From positions 1 through 64,000 of the forward strand of contig UQWA01000013.1 in NCBI GenBank assembly GCA_900544685.1: a stretch of 64,000 nucleotides of DNA. The letters are read 5' to 3'. The translations under genes and the position numbers were made by a program. This stretch comes from an uncultured Lachnospiraceae bacterium. Its GTDB lineage: Bacteria > Bacillota > Clostridia > Lachnospirales > Lachnospiraceae. Under the pieces are notes generated by a model. That model had not been told where the DNA came from. It was given only the letters and a program-made list of their open reading frames with translations, and ran no database searches. This document shows, piece after piece, positions 42,418 to 52,086 of this stretch (its first letter is position 1; every line of letters begins with the position of its first letter).

Positions 42418-43260
42418 TTAGATCACCTCCGATTTATGACGGGTTACATGACAGTTGATATTTACTGCACATGGCATACCTGCAATATGGGTTGGCATTG
42501 TCTCAATATTCAGTCCGATTGCTGTAGTCTTTCCGCCAAATCCCTGCGGTCCAATGCCAAGTTCATTTACTTTTTCCAGCATTTCTTTTTCCAGATCTGC
42601 GTAGAACGGATCCGGATTGGAAGAATCCACAGATCTCATCAATGCTTTCTTTGCCAACAGTGCTGCCTTATCAAAAGTTCCGCCGATTCCCACACCAACT
42701 ACCATCGGAGGACATGGATTCGGACCTGCGGTTTCTACTACTTCCAGAATAAAATCTTTGATTCCCTGTAATCCTGCGGAAGGCTTGAACATACGGATCT
42801 GGCTCATATTTTCACTTCCGAACCCTTTTGGTCCGACTGTGATTTTGATCTGTTCTCCTGGAACGATTTCTGTATAAATCATTGCCGGTGTATTATCTCC
42901 TGTATTTCCACGACGTACCGGATCTTTTACAACAGATTTTCTCAAATATCCTTTGTCGTATCCACGGCGGACGCCTTCGTTGACTGCATCTGTCAGATTG
43001 CCTCCTGTCAGATGTACGTCCTGTCCGATTTCCAGAAAAACACATGCCATTCCTGTATCCTGACAGATTGGAACACATTCGTTATCTGCAATTTCAAAGT
43101 TCTCGATAATGTTATCCAGAACTCCTTTTGCAATTTCTCCATCTTCACATGCACGGCAATTTCTGATCGCACATTTTACATCTTCCGGAAGATGCTCATT
43201 TGCTTCCATACAGAGCCGTTCTACTACATCTGTGATCTGGCTGACTTCGATTTCACGCAT
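42418..43260 (-). CDS. Class I fumarate hydratase, alpha (N-terminal) subunit
   Basis: A 280-residue catalytic subunit holding an oxygen-sensitive 4Fe-4S cluster; Cys candidates are in CVPICQDTGMAC near residue 62 and in later segments (PNPCPPMVVGVGIGGTFDKAA, MPCAVNINCH). AAAGGAGG precedes the ATG. It should interconvert malate and fumarate, linking the malate dehydrogenase at the start of the operon to the fumarate reductase gene just upstream. Confidence 0.92.
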   Translation of the reverse strand: MREIEVSQITDVVERLCMEANEHLPEDVKCAIRNCRACEDGEIAKGVLDNIIENFEIADNECVPICQDTGMACVFLEIGQDVHLTGGNLTDAVNEGVRRGYDKGYLRKSVVKDPVRRGNTGDNTPAMIYTEIVPGEQIKITVGPKGFGSENMSQIRMFKPSAGLQGIKDFILEVVETAGPNPCPPMVVGVGIGGTFDKAALLAKKALMRSVDSSNPDPFYADLEKEMLEKVNELGIGPQGFGGKTTAIGLNIETMPTHIAGMPCAVNINCHVTRHKSEVI

Positions 43261-43278
43261 TGGAAATTCCTCCTTTAT

Positions 43279-44889
43279 TTATCTTTCATGTCTTGCATAA
43301 TGAGGAAGCAGAAGCGGTGAAACTTCTCCAGTCTCTAAGCCTGCTTTCTTTAATTCTTCATCGTATGCATAAATATGATTCAGATTCGGTTCTCCCAGGT
43401 TTACCTCTTTACATTTTACAGCTGCTTTCTTTCCTGCATTTCTTCCGAAAACGATTACATCCAGAAGAGAATTACCCATCAGACGGTTTCTTCCGTGAAT
43501 TCCACCTGCTGCTTCTCCTGCAACTAACAGATTCGGGATCTCTTTTGTAAATCCGTCTCCGTCAATCTCCAGTCCTCCATTCTGATAATGAAGTGTCGGA
43601 TAAATCAGAATCGGAACCTTTCTCATATCAATGCCATAATTCATGTACATACGGAACATTGCAGGGATTCTCTTTTCAATAGTACCTTCTCCGCCAAGCA
43701 TTTCAATCATAGGCGTATCCAGCCATACTCCACGCTGTCCGCCAGGCACTTCGACTCCACGGCCTTCTTCGCATTCACGAATGACACCGGAGGCATTCAC
43801 ATCACGGGTTTCCAGTGGATGAATATAAGCTTCTCCTTCTGCATTTACCAGCTGTGCTCCAACAGAACGAACCTTTTCTGTTACCAGTGCACCAAGAATC
43901 TGTGCCGGGTAAATTGCTCCGGTAGGATGATACTGAATGGAATCCTGATACAGAAGTGATGCTCCTGCACGGTATCCCAGAACAAGTCCATCTGCTGTTG
44001 CGCCATAATGATTGGATGTCGGGAATCCCTGATAATGCATTCTTCCTGCACCACCAGTTGCAATTACAACTGTTTTTGCTCTCGCAACGGAATAATCACC
44101 GGTTTCCATATTCAAAAGAACGGCTCCTGCCACCTGTCCCTTCTCATCTTTCAGAAGTTCTACCGCTGATGTAAATTCTACTACCGGAATACCAAGGTTT
44201 ATCACTTCGTCTCTTATAGTACGCATAATCTCTGCGCCGGAATAATCCTTGGCAGCATGCATTCTCTTTCTTGAAGTACCACCACCGTGTGTGGTTACCA
44301 TTCTTCCGTCTTCTTCTTTATCAAACTCAACACCCAATTCATTGAGCCATTTGATTGCATCCGGAGCTTCCATAACCAGTCTCTTTACAAGTTCTGGTTT
44401 TGCTGCAAAATGGCCGCCTCCGAAGCAGTCAAGATAATGCTGTACCGGAGAGTCATTTTCTTTATCGGCAGCCTGGATTCCACCTTCTGCCATCATGGTA
44501 TTGGCATCACCGATACGAAGCTTTGTTACGATCATAACATCTGCACCGGCATTGTGTGCTTCGATGGCACAGGAAGAACCTGCACCACCACCGCCGATGA
44601 TCAGCACATCTACATCATAATCAACTTTGGTAAGGTCTACGTTTTCTGTCATCAGGCGGCTTGTAGAATGAAGCATATCTGCCAGCTCTAACGGAGCCTT
44701 CTGGCCTTTATTTGGTCCTACTTTAATCTCTGCAAATGCCTCTGGATTATAATCCGGATGGAACTCTTTCAGAAGCGCATCTTTTTCCTCAGCAGACAGA
44801 CGTCTCGGTTCTGTCCCCATACGTTTCTCTCTGGTTGCTTCTACCTTTTTGACAGATTCCATCATATTTTCTGGATATGGTGCATACAT
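43279..44889 (-). CDS. frdA: Fumarate reductase flavoprotein subunit, soluble type
   Basis: A 536-residue flavoprotein. An 85-residue N-terminal extension precedes the FAD fold (VLIIGGGGAGSSCAIE, GG at 99). Catalytic segments of the SDH/FRD family follow: QYHPTGAIYP, VTEKVRSVGAQLVN, HYQNGGLE, and AGEAAGGIHGRNRLMGNSLLD. The His that binds FAD covalently in membrane FrdA (SHTVAAEGG) is Asn130 here (ANTMMAEGG), so FAD is probably non-covalent, as in soluble and methanogen-type fumarate reductases. No membrane anchor genes are present. It should reduce fumarate to succinate with electrons from the FrdB, Hdr and Flx proteins encoded upstream. Confidence 0.85.
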   Translation of the reverse strand: MYAPYPENMMESVKKVEATREKRMGTEPRRLSAEEKDALLKEFHPDYNPEAFAEIKVGPNKGQKAPLELADMLHSTSRLMTENVDLTKVDYDVDVLIIGGGGAGSSCAIEAHNAGADVMIVTKLRIGDANTMMAEGGIQAADKENDSPVQHYLDCFGGGHFAAKPELVKRLVMEAPDAIKWLNELGVEFDKEEDGRMVTTHGGGTSRKRMHAAKDYSGAEIMRTIRDEVINLGIPVVEFTSAVELLKDEKGQVAGAVLLNMETGDYSVARAKTVVIATGGAGRMHYQGFPTSNHYGATADGLVLGYRAGASLLYQDSIQYHPTGAIYPAQILGALVTEKVRSVGAQLVNAEGEAYIHPLETRDVNASGVIRECEEGRGVEVPGGQRGVWLDTPMIEMLGGEGTIEKRIPAMFRMYMNYGIDMRKVPILIYPTLHYQNGGLEIDGDGFTKEIPNLLVAGEAAGGIHGRNRLMGNSLLDVIVFGRNAGKKAAVKCKEVNLGEPNLNHIYAYDEELKKAGLETGEVSPLLLPHYARHER

Positions 44890-44903
44890 CTTTCATGCCC
44901 TCC

Positions 44904-45578
44904 CTATTTCTCAATATCTCTGTTATTATAAAGTTCCTGCATTTCCGTAAGAGGCTTTTGCATGATCTGTTCGATCAGTTCATCATACTTACCTTCGTTG
45001 ATCTCTTCTACTCTCTTTGTAAGATGCTTTGCCTCAGGAGCAATATATTTTCCGGTAAGACGTCTTGCCAGAAGTCCTACCATTGGATGAGAAATACCTG
45101 CAGGACATCTTACACTGCAGCATCCACAGCCTACACAGTCAAAAGATTCTTCTGCACATTTTTCAAATTCGCCTCTCTGCGCATATGCAATATACTGCAT
45201 AACATTCAGATTCTGAGTACATGCTTTTGTACAGGCATTACATCCGATACAGCTGTATATTTCCGGATACAATTCCATCATAATCTGCTGTTTTGCCTGG
45301 ATTTCATTAATATCATATGTTCTTTTATCTGTTGGAAAGAATGGGATACTTGCCACATACATTCCTTCCTGAACCTGTGTCTGACAGGCCAGACAGGTTT
45401 TCAGTTCATTCTGTCCCTTAATTCTGTAAATGGTTGCACAGGCACCACAAAATCCGTGACGGCAGCCACATCCTCTTTTCAGAGTATATCCGGCATATTC
45501 CATGGCCGTCATGATTGTCAGTTCTGAAGGTACACTGTATTTTTTACCGAAAAAATATACATTCACCATGTTTTCCAT
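44904..45578 (-). CDS. frdB: Fumarate reductase-type iron-sulfur subunit
   Basis: A 224-residue electron carrier. The N-terminal domain has plant-type 2Fe-2S Cys (CGCRHGFCGAC, then TCLAC); the C-terminal domain has two cubane motifs, CIGCNACTKAC and CVGCGCCSVRCP. It is shorter than usual FrdB and its clusters look like two 4Fe-4S rather than the 4Fe-4S plus 3Fe-4S of quinone-linked enzymes, in line with no quinone partner. It should pass electrons from the Flx-Hdr complex to FrdA, whose gene follows 14 bases downstream. Confidence 0.85.
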   Translation of the reverse strand: MENMVNVYFFGKKYSVPSELTIMTAMEYAGYTLKRGCGCRHGFCGACATIYRIKGQNELKTCLACQTQVQEGMYVASIPFFPTDKRTYDINEIQAKQQIMMELYPEIYSCIGCNACTKACTQNLNVMQYIAYAQRGEFEKCAEESFDCVGCGCCSVRCPAGISHPMVGLLARRLTGKYIAPEAKHLTKRVEEINEGKYDELIEQIMQKPLTEMQELYNNRDIEK

Positions 45579-45595
45579 ATTGGTAACTTCCTTTC

Positions 45596-46450
45596 CTAGT
45601 ACTCATTAGGTAATTCTTCAATTTCATCATAACGGAACACCGGACCGTCTTTGCAGACATATTTGGAACCGATATTGCATCGTCCACATTTTCCAACTCC
45701 GCACTTCATACGCAGCTCAAGAGTAGTATATACCTGTTCATGGGTAAATCCAAGCTCCTGAAGTCCTGCCAGAACAAATTTGATCATAATAGGCGGTCCA
45801 CAAAGAAGCGCTGTCTTGTCTGTGTCAAATCCCAGTTCTTTTACATAGTTTGGCACAAATCCCACATGACCGTCCCAGCCTTCCTGTTCGCGGTCTATCG
45901 TCAGATATACATTCACATCTTTTGCGTTCATCCAGACCTGCTGAATTTCTTTTAACTGTACCAGATCGTCTGCAGATCTGGAACCGTACACGATATCTAC
46001 CGTACCATAATCATCACGGTTATCCAGCACGTAATTGATCACGGAACGCAGCGGTGCAAGACCGATGCCACCGGCAATAAACAGAAGATTTTTTCCTTTC
46101 AGCTCTGTTTCCACCGGAAAGTGATTGCCGTAAGGTCCTCTTACTGTAATCTCGTCACCCACTTCTAAGCTGTGAAGGTATTCCGTAAGCATACCACATT
46201 TTTTGATACTGAATTCCTGATATTCTTTATTCGTTGGGGAAGAAGTAATAGAGAACATTCCCTCACTGATTCCCGGTGCACAAAGCATGGCACACTGACC
46301 AGGCATATGATCGAACAGTTTTCCTCCTTCCGGTGCATTTACACGAAATGTCTTTACGTCCGGAGTCTCTTCGCGAATATCGGTAATAACCCCAACCTTA
46401 GGGATCAGCGTATCCAGTTTATAATTTTTATGACAGGTACATTCGCTCAT
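45596..46450 (-). CDS. flxA: FlxA-like FAD/NAD-binding oxidoreductase
   Basis: A 284-residue flavoprotein of the ferredoxin-NADP reductase fold: an FAD barrel with FSITSSPT and RGPYGNHFP, a nucleotide-binding domain with FIAGGIGLAPLRSVI and LLCGPPIMIKFV, and a C-terminal 2Fe-2S motif (CGVGKCGRC, then VC). It should oxidise NAD(P)H and pass electrons to the FlxBC iron-sulfur proteins. Its start overlaps the flxB stop by four bases. AsrB and hydrogenase gamma subunits are close relatives, so the name depends on the hdr genes around it. Confidence 0.85.
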   Translation of the reverse strand: MSECTCHKNYKLDTLIPKVGVITDIREETPDVKTFRVNAPEGGKLFDHMPGQCAMLCAPGISEGMFSITSSPTNKEYQEFSIKKCGMLTEYLHSLEVGDEITVRGPYGNHFPVETELKGKNLLFIAGGIGLAPLRSVINYVLDNRDDYGTVDIVYGSRSADDLVQLKEIQQVWMNAKDVNVYLTIDREQEGWDGHVGFVPNYVKELGFDTDKTALLCGPPIMIKFVLAGLQELGFTHEQVYTTLELRMKCGVGKCGRCNIGSKYVCKDGPVFRYDEIEELPNEY

Positions 46451-47490
46451 GATTCTTCACCTCCCGCCTTCTGAAATGCTTTTACTACTTTTACAATATT
46501 TAAAGATGCCGGGCATTTTTCCACACAACGTCCGCATCCCACACAGGAATACATACCGTCATTGTTTGCCGGAAAATATACCAGTTTATGCATAAATCTC
46601 TGACGGAATCTCTGCATCTGGCTGGTGCGGTTATTCCCGTGAGCCATCATGGTAAAATCAGAATACATGCAGGAATCCCAGCAGCGGTAACGTAATACGC
46701 CATGACCGGTATCATAATCTTTGATGTCATAACACTGGCAGGTCGGACATACAAATGTACAGGTTCCGCATGCCAGACATGGCTTATACAGTTCTTCCCA
46801 TACAGTCGAATTAAATTTCTCTGTCAATGCATCTCCATTCCATCCTTCCAGGGAAAGTCCGGAATATGGAAGCTTTTCTACAATACTGCGGATTTTTGCT
46901 TTTTCTTCTTCTATGGTTTCTTCGTCTTTCTGATCAGCGCTCTCCAGAAGTTCTTTTACACTTTCTGTCAGTGTCTGTCCTTTTTCTGTCAGTGGTTTCC
47001 AGTACAGTTCTTTTTCTGCCATCCATACAGCGACATCTGCTGCCGGATCCGCACAGTCGATACCAAATACTTTACAAAAACAGGATTCTTCCGGTTCATG
47101 ACATGCCATGGCAACAATGGTTCCATGTTCTCTTCTGGCTGCATAATAGGTATCTACCGGATCTGCCAGAAATACTTTATCCAGTACTTTTACACCCTGT
47201 ACGTCACAGGCTTTCATACCAAATACGACGAAATCTGTTTCTTTCAAAGTTCCCGGTTCCACAGATAATTTTCTGCCTTCTTTTTTTACGCTGTAAAGAT
47301 TCTCACACTGCGGAAAAAAGGCATCTTTTGGTGATTTTACTGTTTTCAGGGTGTCCAGATCCACCTGTGCATCTTCACTCCACACTCTGAAATTTACCTG
47401 ATCACTTACTTTTACCGGCAGGTACAGTTCCTGGCTGGCCGCAATCTTACGGAATAATGCGGACAGATTTTCTTTTGCGATCTTATACAT
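46447..47490 (-). CDS. flxB: FlxB-like iron-sulfur protein (4Fe-4S dicluster)
   Basis: A 347-residue protein of the AsrA / hydrogenase-beta type (Fer4_22). The N-terminal 200 residues are cluster-free except for scattered Cys (GMKACDVQG, CHEPEESCFC); the C-terminal part carries two 4Fe-4S motifs, CLACGTCTFVCPTCQC near residue 235 and CVGCGRCVEKCP near 318. It should carry electrons between FlxA and FlxC/HdrA. Three bases separate it from flxC. Confidence 0.82.
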   Translation of the reverse strand: MYKIAKENLSALFRKIAASQELYLPVKVSDQVNFRVWSEDAQVDLDTLKTVKSPKDAFFPQCENLYSVKKEGRKLSVEPGTLKETDFVVFGMKACDVQGVKVLDKVFLADPVDTYYAARREHGTIVAMACHEPEESCFCKVFGIDCADPAADVAVWMAEKELYWKPLTEKGQTLTESVKELLESADQKDEETIEEEKAKIRSIVEKLPYSGLSLEGWNGDALTEKFNSTVWEELYKPCLACGTCTFVCPTCQCYDIKDYDTGHGVLRYRCWDSCMYSDFTMMAHGNNRTSQMQRFRQRFMHKLVYFPANNDGMYSCVGCGRCVEKCPASLNIVKVVKAFQKAGGEES

Positions 47491-47493
47491 ACA

Positions 47494-48468
47494 TTATCCC
47501 CTCTTTCCTACAATACTTGGCTCTGCATCATCAAATGTATAACTTGTCAGTGGTGCTTTGGCTTCTGCATCTTCTCCTGCCTGATATTCTCCGTACAGTT
47601 CATCGATGTCTTTGATAAACTTTCGGTTAAACAGATGCAGTGGAATTCCCTGCGGGCAGACTCTGCTGCACTCTCCACAGTCTGTGCATCTTCCTGCGAC
47701 GTGGAAAGCACGAATGATATGAAACATCTTTTCTTCAAAAGAATCTGCATTTGCTTTCTGGGAACTGTCGAATTTATTGCTGTCAAATACGCATTTGCGG
47801 CAGCTGCATGCCGGACAGACATTTCTGCAGGCATTACAGCGGATACATTTGCTCAGCTCACTTTGGAAAAATGCAAATTTTTCTTCCGGGCTCATTGCCT
47901 CAATCCGCTTTACTTCCTCAAAACGGTCTGCGTCTTTGGTATCTTTTGATTCGCCAATCAGTTCATCATAGATCTTGTGTTCTTTTCCTTTACAGACATG
48001 ACAGCGTTCCAGCATTGCGTCTGCATAGGCACATGTTTTTTCACCATAAAGGGTCTGAATAGTCAATGTATCTGCGTCTTCTGTAAGTTCGGCACCAGAA
48101 ATGCTTTCGATTCCCTTGATACCCATTTTTCTGATTTTTTCAATATCCAGTTTTCCTTTACATCCAACACCGAGAATATAGGCTTTTTCTCTGTCCACAC
48201 GATGTTCTTTCAGCAGCTGGTTAAAACTGTATGTATCACATGGCTTCAGACAGACCAGCGTCTTTCCTTCCAGTTTGGACGCCTCTATCATATATTTGCT
48301 TAAATTTGCGCCACAAAATCCATTGTATACAAAATCCTTCAGGGATTCTTCTGTCTCAAAATAAGCCGGTTCCGGATTATAAGACAGGTCTCCGGCTTTC
48401 CATCCAAGAACACGGGCAACGGTTCCGTCAGCCAGCAGTTCTTTTGCACGATTTATGATTGCCTGCAT
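47494..48468 (-). CDS. flxC: FlxC-like iron-sulfur protein
   Basis: A 324-residue protein with an FrhB-like N-terminal domain (CLKPCDTYSFNQLL, VGCKGKLDIEKI), a CHVCKG motif near residue 160, and a dicluster domain CIRCNACRNVCPACSCRKC and CTDCGECSRVCP. Likely an electron conduit in the Flx module. Its start overlaps the end of flxD by 16 bases, so translation is coupled. Confidence 0.82.
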   Translation of the reverse strand: MQAIINRAKELLADGTVARVLGWKAGDLSYNPEPAYFETEESLKDFVYNGFCGANLSKYMIEASKLEGKTLVCLKPCDTYSFNQLLKEHRVDREKAYILGVGCKGKLDIEKIRKMGIKGIESISGAELTEDADTLTIQTLYGEKTCAYADAMLERCHVCKGKEHKIYDELIGESKDTKDADRFEEVKRIEAMSPEEKFAFFQSELSKCIRCNACRNVCPACSCRKCVFDSNKFDSSQKANADSFEEKMFHIIRAFHVAGRCTDCGECSRVCPQGIPLHLFNRKFIKDIDELYGEYQAGEDAEAKAPLTSYTFDDAEPSIVGKRG

Positions 48469-48896
48469 CTTAAATCCTCCAATCTGACATTTTTTCCAAG
48501 GGAACGTACTTTTTCTACAAATTCATTCATTGTCTGGGAAAACTTCACACCCTCTGCTGCGGATACCCATTCTACACGGGTACGTCCGTTTTCCACACCG
48601 ATGTAATCCAACATGGAGAAAAGCAGTGTCATACGTCTTCTCGCATAGAAATTACCGGTGCTGTAGTGGCAGTCTCCCGGATGGCATCCGCACAGAATTA
48701 CTCCGTCAGCGCCTTTTTCAAATGCTCTCAGAATAAACATTGGATTCACACGGCAGGAGCATGGCACGCGGATGATTTTCACATCTGCCGGATAAGAAAG
48801 ACGGCTGCTTCCGGCAAGATCGGCACCTGCATAACTACACCAGTTACAACAGAATGCTACAATTTTCGGTTTGAATTCTTCTTTTTCTATCGACAT
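48453..48896 (-). CDS. flxD: FlxD / MvhD-type 2Fe-2S subunit
   Basis: A 147-residue protein of the methyl-viologen hydrogenase delta family: FCCNWCSYAGADLAG, RVPCSCRVNPMFIL and CGCHPGDCHYSTGNFYARRR with the family's Cys set. MvhD-type proteins dock an electron donor onto HdrA. Start at ATG 48896, inside the end of hdrA (10-base overlap); a longer frame to 48995 would only read hdrA out of frame. Here the donor would be the FlxABC NAD(P)H oxidase. Confidence 0.9.
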   Translation of the reverse strand: MSIEKEEFKPKIVAFCCNWCSYAGADLAGSSRLSYPADVKIIRVPCSCRVNPMFILRAFEKGADGVILCGCHPGDCHYSTGNFYARRRMTLLFSMLDYIGVENGRTRVEWVSAAEGVKFSQTMNEFVEKVRSLGKNVRLEDLRCRQS

Positions 48897-50875
48897 ATTG
48901 CATCTACCTCCGCGATAATCTGTCTGTTTGAGAATCCCTGCAGGTCCATGGCTCCGGACGGGCAGGCAACGGTACATGCTCCGCATCCCTGGCACAGTGC
49001 ACTGTTTACAACTGCGATACGGCGTTCTTCTCGAATGCCGTGGTCATTCACCTGTTTTTCTTCATATGTAATCGCACCATAAGGGCAGACATTTGCGCAG
49101 GTGGAACATCCATTACACAGAAGCTCATCTGCCTGGGCGGTACAAGGATTGGTCATTAATTTATCTTTTGCCAGAAGTCCAATGGCTTTGACTGCTGCTG
49201 CACCGGCCTGTGCTACTGTTTCCGGAATATCTTTTGGTCCCTGACATACACCGGACAGGAAAATACCTGCCGTCGGAGACTCTACCGGTCTGAGTTTTGC
49301 ATGTGCTTCTGTCAGGAAATTATTCGTATCAATACTTGCTGTAAGCATGGTCGCAATCTTACGCACATCCGGATTCGGTTCAATTGCAGTGGCAAGAACT
49401 ACCATATCTGCTTCTTTCAGAATCTGCTTATTATCCAGAAGATCTACACCCTGTACCAGAAGCTTTCCATCTGGCTGTGGAAGAACTTTTCCAACCTGAC
49501 CTTTGATATAATTCACACCATACTGCTCTACCGCTCTTCTGTAGAACTCATCAAAGTTCTTTCCTGGTGTACGTACATCTATATAAAATACGGTTACGTT
49601 GACATCCGGATATTTATCACGGATCAACATGGCATGTTTTGCAGTATACATACAGCAGATTTTAGAGCAGTAGCTCTTTCCTCTGTCATCTGCACAACGG
49701 CTTCCCACACACTGAATAAATACCATCTCTTTTGGTGCTTTTCCATCAGAAAGACGTTCCAGATGTCCTTTGGTAGGTCCCGCAGCGTTCATGACACGTT
49801 CCAGTTCCAGAGAAGTAATCACATCTTTGCTCTGATTATATGCATATTCATCGTACTGATCCAGTTTGATGGTATCAAACCCTGTCGCTACTACAATTGC
49901 ACCATATTTTTCGGTTACAATTTCATCCTTCTGCTCGTAGTCAATCGCACCTGCCTGACATACCTTTGCACATACTCCACATTTACCGGTTTTGAACTTG
50001 GTACATGCTTCACGGTCGATCACCGGTACATTTGGAATTGCCTGTGCAAACGGTGTGTATATAGCACTTCTGTTATTTAAGCCACGGTTAAATTCACTCG
50101 GTGTCTTTTTAGAAGGGCATTTTTCCTGACAGACTCCACAGCCGGTACATTTATCCATATCTACACTTCTGGCTTTTTTACGGATATCTACTGTAAAATC
50201 ACCTACGAAACCGGACACTTTTTCCACTTCACTATAGGTGTAAATCGTAATTTTCTCATGGGCTGCTGCTTCTACCATCTTTGGTGTCAGAATACATGCA
50301 GAACAGTCCAGTGTCGGGAAGGTTTTGTCCAGCTGTGACATTCTTCCGCCAATACTTGGTGTTTTTTCTACAATATCTACCTCATATCCCGCATCAGCAA
50401 TATCCAGTGCTGTCTGAATTCCCGCGATACCTCCGCCGATAACCAGCGCACGTTTTGTAACACGGCTTTCTCCCGGATGAAGCGGTGTATTTAAGTTTAC
50501 TTTTGCTACAGCAGCTCTCATAAGAATCACTGCTTTTTTCGTAGCCTCTTCCATATCTTTATGAATCCAGGAAACATGTTCACGAATGTTTGCGATTTCT
50601 ACCATGTATGGATTCAGACCTGCCCGCTCTGCTGCTTTTCGGAATGTAGTCTCATGCATACGCGGGGAACAGGAACATACTACCATTCCTGTAAGATTTT
50701 TTTCTTTGATGGCTTTTGCAATTAATGCCTGTCCTGCTTCTGAACACATATACTGATAATCTTCCGCATGAACAACGCCTGGCTCCATCATTGCCATTTC
50801 TGCTACTTTTTTTACATCGACTGTCGCGGCAATATTACTTCCGCAATGACAGACAAATACTCCTATTCTCTGCAT
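48887..50875 (-). CDS. hdrA: HdrA, flavin electron-bifurcating subunit
   Basis: A 662-residue HdrA. N-terminal domain with IGVFVCHCGSNIA and CSCSPRMHE; FAD domain from ALVIGGGIAGIQTALD near residue 143; an inserted 4Fe-4S domain (CTGCGVCQEKCP and CGVCAKVCQ); IQCVGSRC and YCSKICCMYT; a second part of the FAD fold; and a C-terminal ferredoxin domain with CNGCSTCANVCP and CQGCGACTVACP. HdrA splits electron pairs from NADH-level donors, one to ferredoxin and one to the HdrBC branch. Complete in all domains. Confidence 0.93.
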   Translation of the reverse strand: MQRIGVFVCHCGSNIAATVDVKKVAEMAMMEPGVVHAEDYQYMCSEAGQALIAKAIKEKNLTGMVVCSCSPRMHETTFRKAAERAGLNPYMVEIANIREHVSWIHKDMEEATKKAVILMRAAVAKVNLNTPLHPGESRVTKRALVIGGGIAGIQTALDIADAGYEVDIVEKTPSIGGRMSQLDKTFPTLDCSACILTPKMVEAAAHEKITIYTYSEVEKVSGFVGDFTVDIRKKARSVDMDKCTGCGVCQEKCPSKKTPSEFNRGLNNRSAIYTPFAQAIPNVPVIDREACTKFKTGKCGVCAKVCQAGAIDYEQKDEIVTEKYGAIVVATGFDTIKLDQYDEYAYNQSKDVITSLELERVMNAAGPTKGHLERLSDGKAPKEMVFIQCVGSRCADDRGKSYCSKICCMYTAKHAMLIRDKYPDVNVTVFYIDVRTPGKNFDEFYRRAVEQYGVNYIKGQVGKVLPQPDGKLLVQGVDLLDNKQILKEADMVVLATAIEPNPDVRKIATMLTASIDTNNFLTEAHAKLRPVESPTAGIFLSGVCQGPKDIPETVAQAGAAAVKAIGLLAKDKLMTNPCTAQADELLCNGCSTCANVCPYGAITYEEKQVNDHGIREERRIAVVNSALCQGCGACTVACPSGAMDLQGFSNRQIIAEVDAICR

Positions 50876-50880
50876 CGATC

Positions 50881-51270
50881 TTATCTCCTGTATCTTCTGA
50901 ATGCACTGACTAACAACTGCTGTGGAAGATCCGGATCCAAAAGTTCCGGAATCTCATCTGGTGAAAGATAGCTCTGTTCTCTCTGGCGAACTACAAGCTG
51001 TCTTGCCGCATCAATCAGTTTTCCAGGTTTGACATCTCTTGGACAACGCTCTACACAGGCAAAACAGGACAGACATTTCCAGAGAGATTTGGAATTTACC
51101 AGTGACTCGATATCTTCATTTACCACATAAGACACAAACTGATGTGGTTTGATATCCATCTCGTTAAATGCCGGACAGGACGCAGAACATTTTCCACATT
51201 TCATACATTTCAGCGGATTCACTCCACTGATTTCTTTTATTTGTTCTGCCTGCTTCTTTTCATTTATCAC
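50881..51270 (-). CDS. hdrC: HdrC iron-sulfur subunit
   Basis: A 129-residue ferredoxin-like protein with two 4Fe-4S motifs, CMKCGKCSASCP and CLSCFACVERCP, followed by the C-terminal helical part of HdrC. It bridges HdrA and HdrB. It overlaps the hdrB stop by four bases and is followed by hdrA five bases later. Confidence 0.9.
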   Translation of the reverse strand: MINEKKQAEQIKEISGVNPLKCMKCGKCSASCPAFNEMDIKPHQFVSYVVNEDIESLVNSKSLWKCLSCFACVERCPRDVKPGKLIDAARQLVVRQREQSYLSPDEIPELLDPDLPQQLLVSAFRRYRR

Positions 51271-52070
51271 TGTTTCTCCACCTCCCTGTCCACTTCTTCT
51301 TTTACTCCAAGCGCTTCAGCCAGAAGCTCTGTAAAGTAATGTATCGGAAGCTTTCCATTCTTATTCAGATTGTACAGACACAATGGACAGGCAGTAATCA
51401 GCATATCTGCACCAAATCCTGCTGCACTGTCACAGATTTTATTACACATGTTCTGCGTCATATCTTTTTCTTTCAGAGAAATATAGCCCCCACAACATTC
51501 ATTTCGATATGGGTATACAACCGGTTCTGCCCCGATAGCACGAATAAAATCTTCTAAAACAGAAGGATTTTCCGGATTATCAAATCCCATGATCTTTCCT
51601 GGGCGAAGGAGCAGACATCCATAATAAGCACCTATCTTCTTGCCTGTCAGCGGATTTACGACTTTTTCTTTTAGTTTGTCAAATCCTACACGGTCACGAA
51701 GCACTTCCAGATAATGAAGCACGGTCGTTTCTCCCTCATAAGGAGTTTCAAGCTGCATATAGTTATTGGCTCTGGTGCGAATATCTTCTACATTTTTCAT
51801 ATCATCATTGACACGTTTGATGACGTGATGACAGGCGGAACATAATGTGACGAGATCCTGTCCTTTTTCTTTTGCTTCATTCAGTGCCCTGACGGATGAC
51901 AGTTTTGTTGCAATCTCATCTGTCCCCAAAGGATATACTCCTCCGCAGCACTGCCAGTTGTCAATTTCTTCCAGTTCAAAACCAAGTGACAATGCGGATG
52001 CTCTTCCGTATGCATCCAGCATCTTTGCATTTGTTCTTAATGTACATCCTGGAAAATAGCTGTACTTCAT
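51267..52070 (-). CDS. hdrB: HdrB, CCG-domain disulfide reductase subunit
   Basis: A 267-residue protein with two full CCG domains: Cys9, Cys41-Cys42, Cys77 and Cys80 in the first, and YYGCLLL, NECCGGY and TACPLCLYN in the second. These motifs hold the paired non-cubane clusters that reduce disulfides in methanogens, so the site looks catalytically complete. Start at 52070 matches the HdrB family start MKYSYFPGC. The physiological acceptor in this operon may be a thiol-disulfide or FrdB; that is open. Confidence 0.9.
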   Translation of the reverse strand: MKYSYFPGCTLRTNAKMLDAYGRASALSLGFELEEIDNWQCCGGVYPLGTDEIATKLSSVRALNEAKEKGQDLVTLCSACHHVIKRVNDDMKNVEDIRTRANNYMQLETPYEGETTVLHYLEVLRDRVGFDKLKEKVVNPLTGKKIGAYYGCLLLRPGKIMGFDNPENPSVLEDFIRAIGAEPVVYPYRNECCGGYISLKEKDMTQNMCNKICDSAAGFGADMLITACPLCLYNLNKNGKLPIHYFTELLAEALGVKEEVDREVEKQ

Positions 52071-52086
52071 AAGATTCTCTTCCTTT

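Noticed and set aside
49301..50080. 260-codon plus-strand frame
   Set aside because: Entirely antisense to hdrA, whose iron-sulfur motifs are unmistakable.
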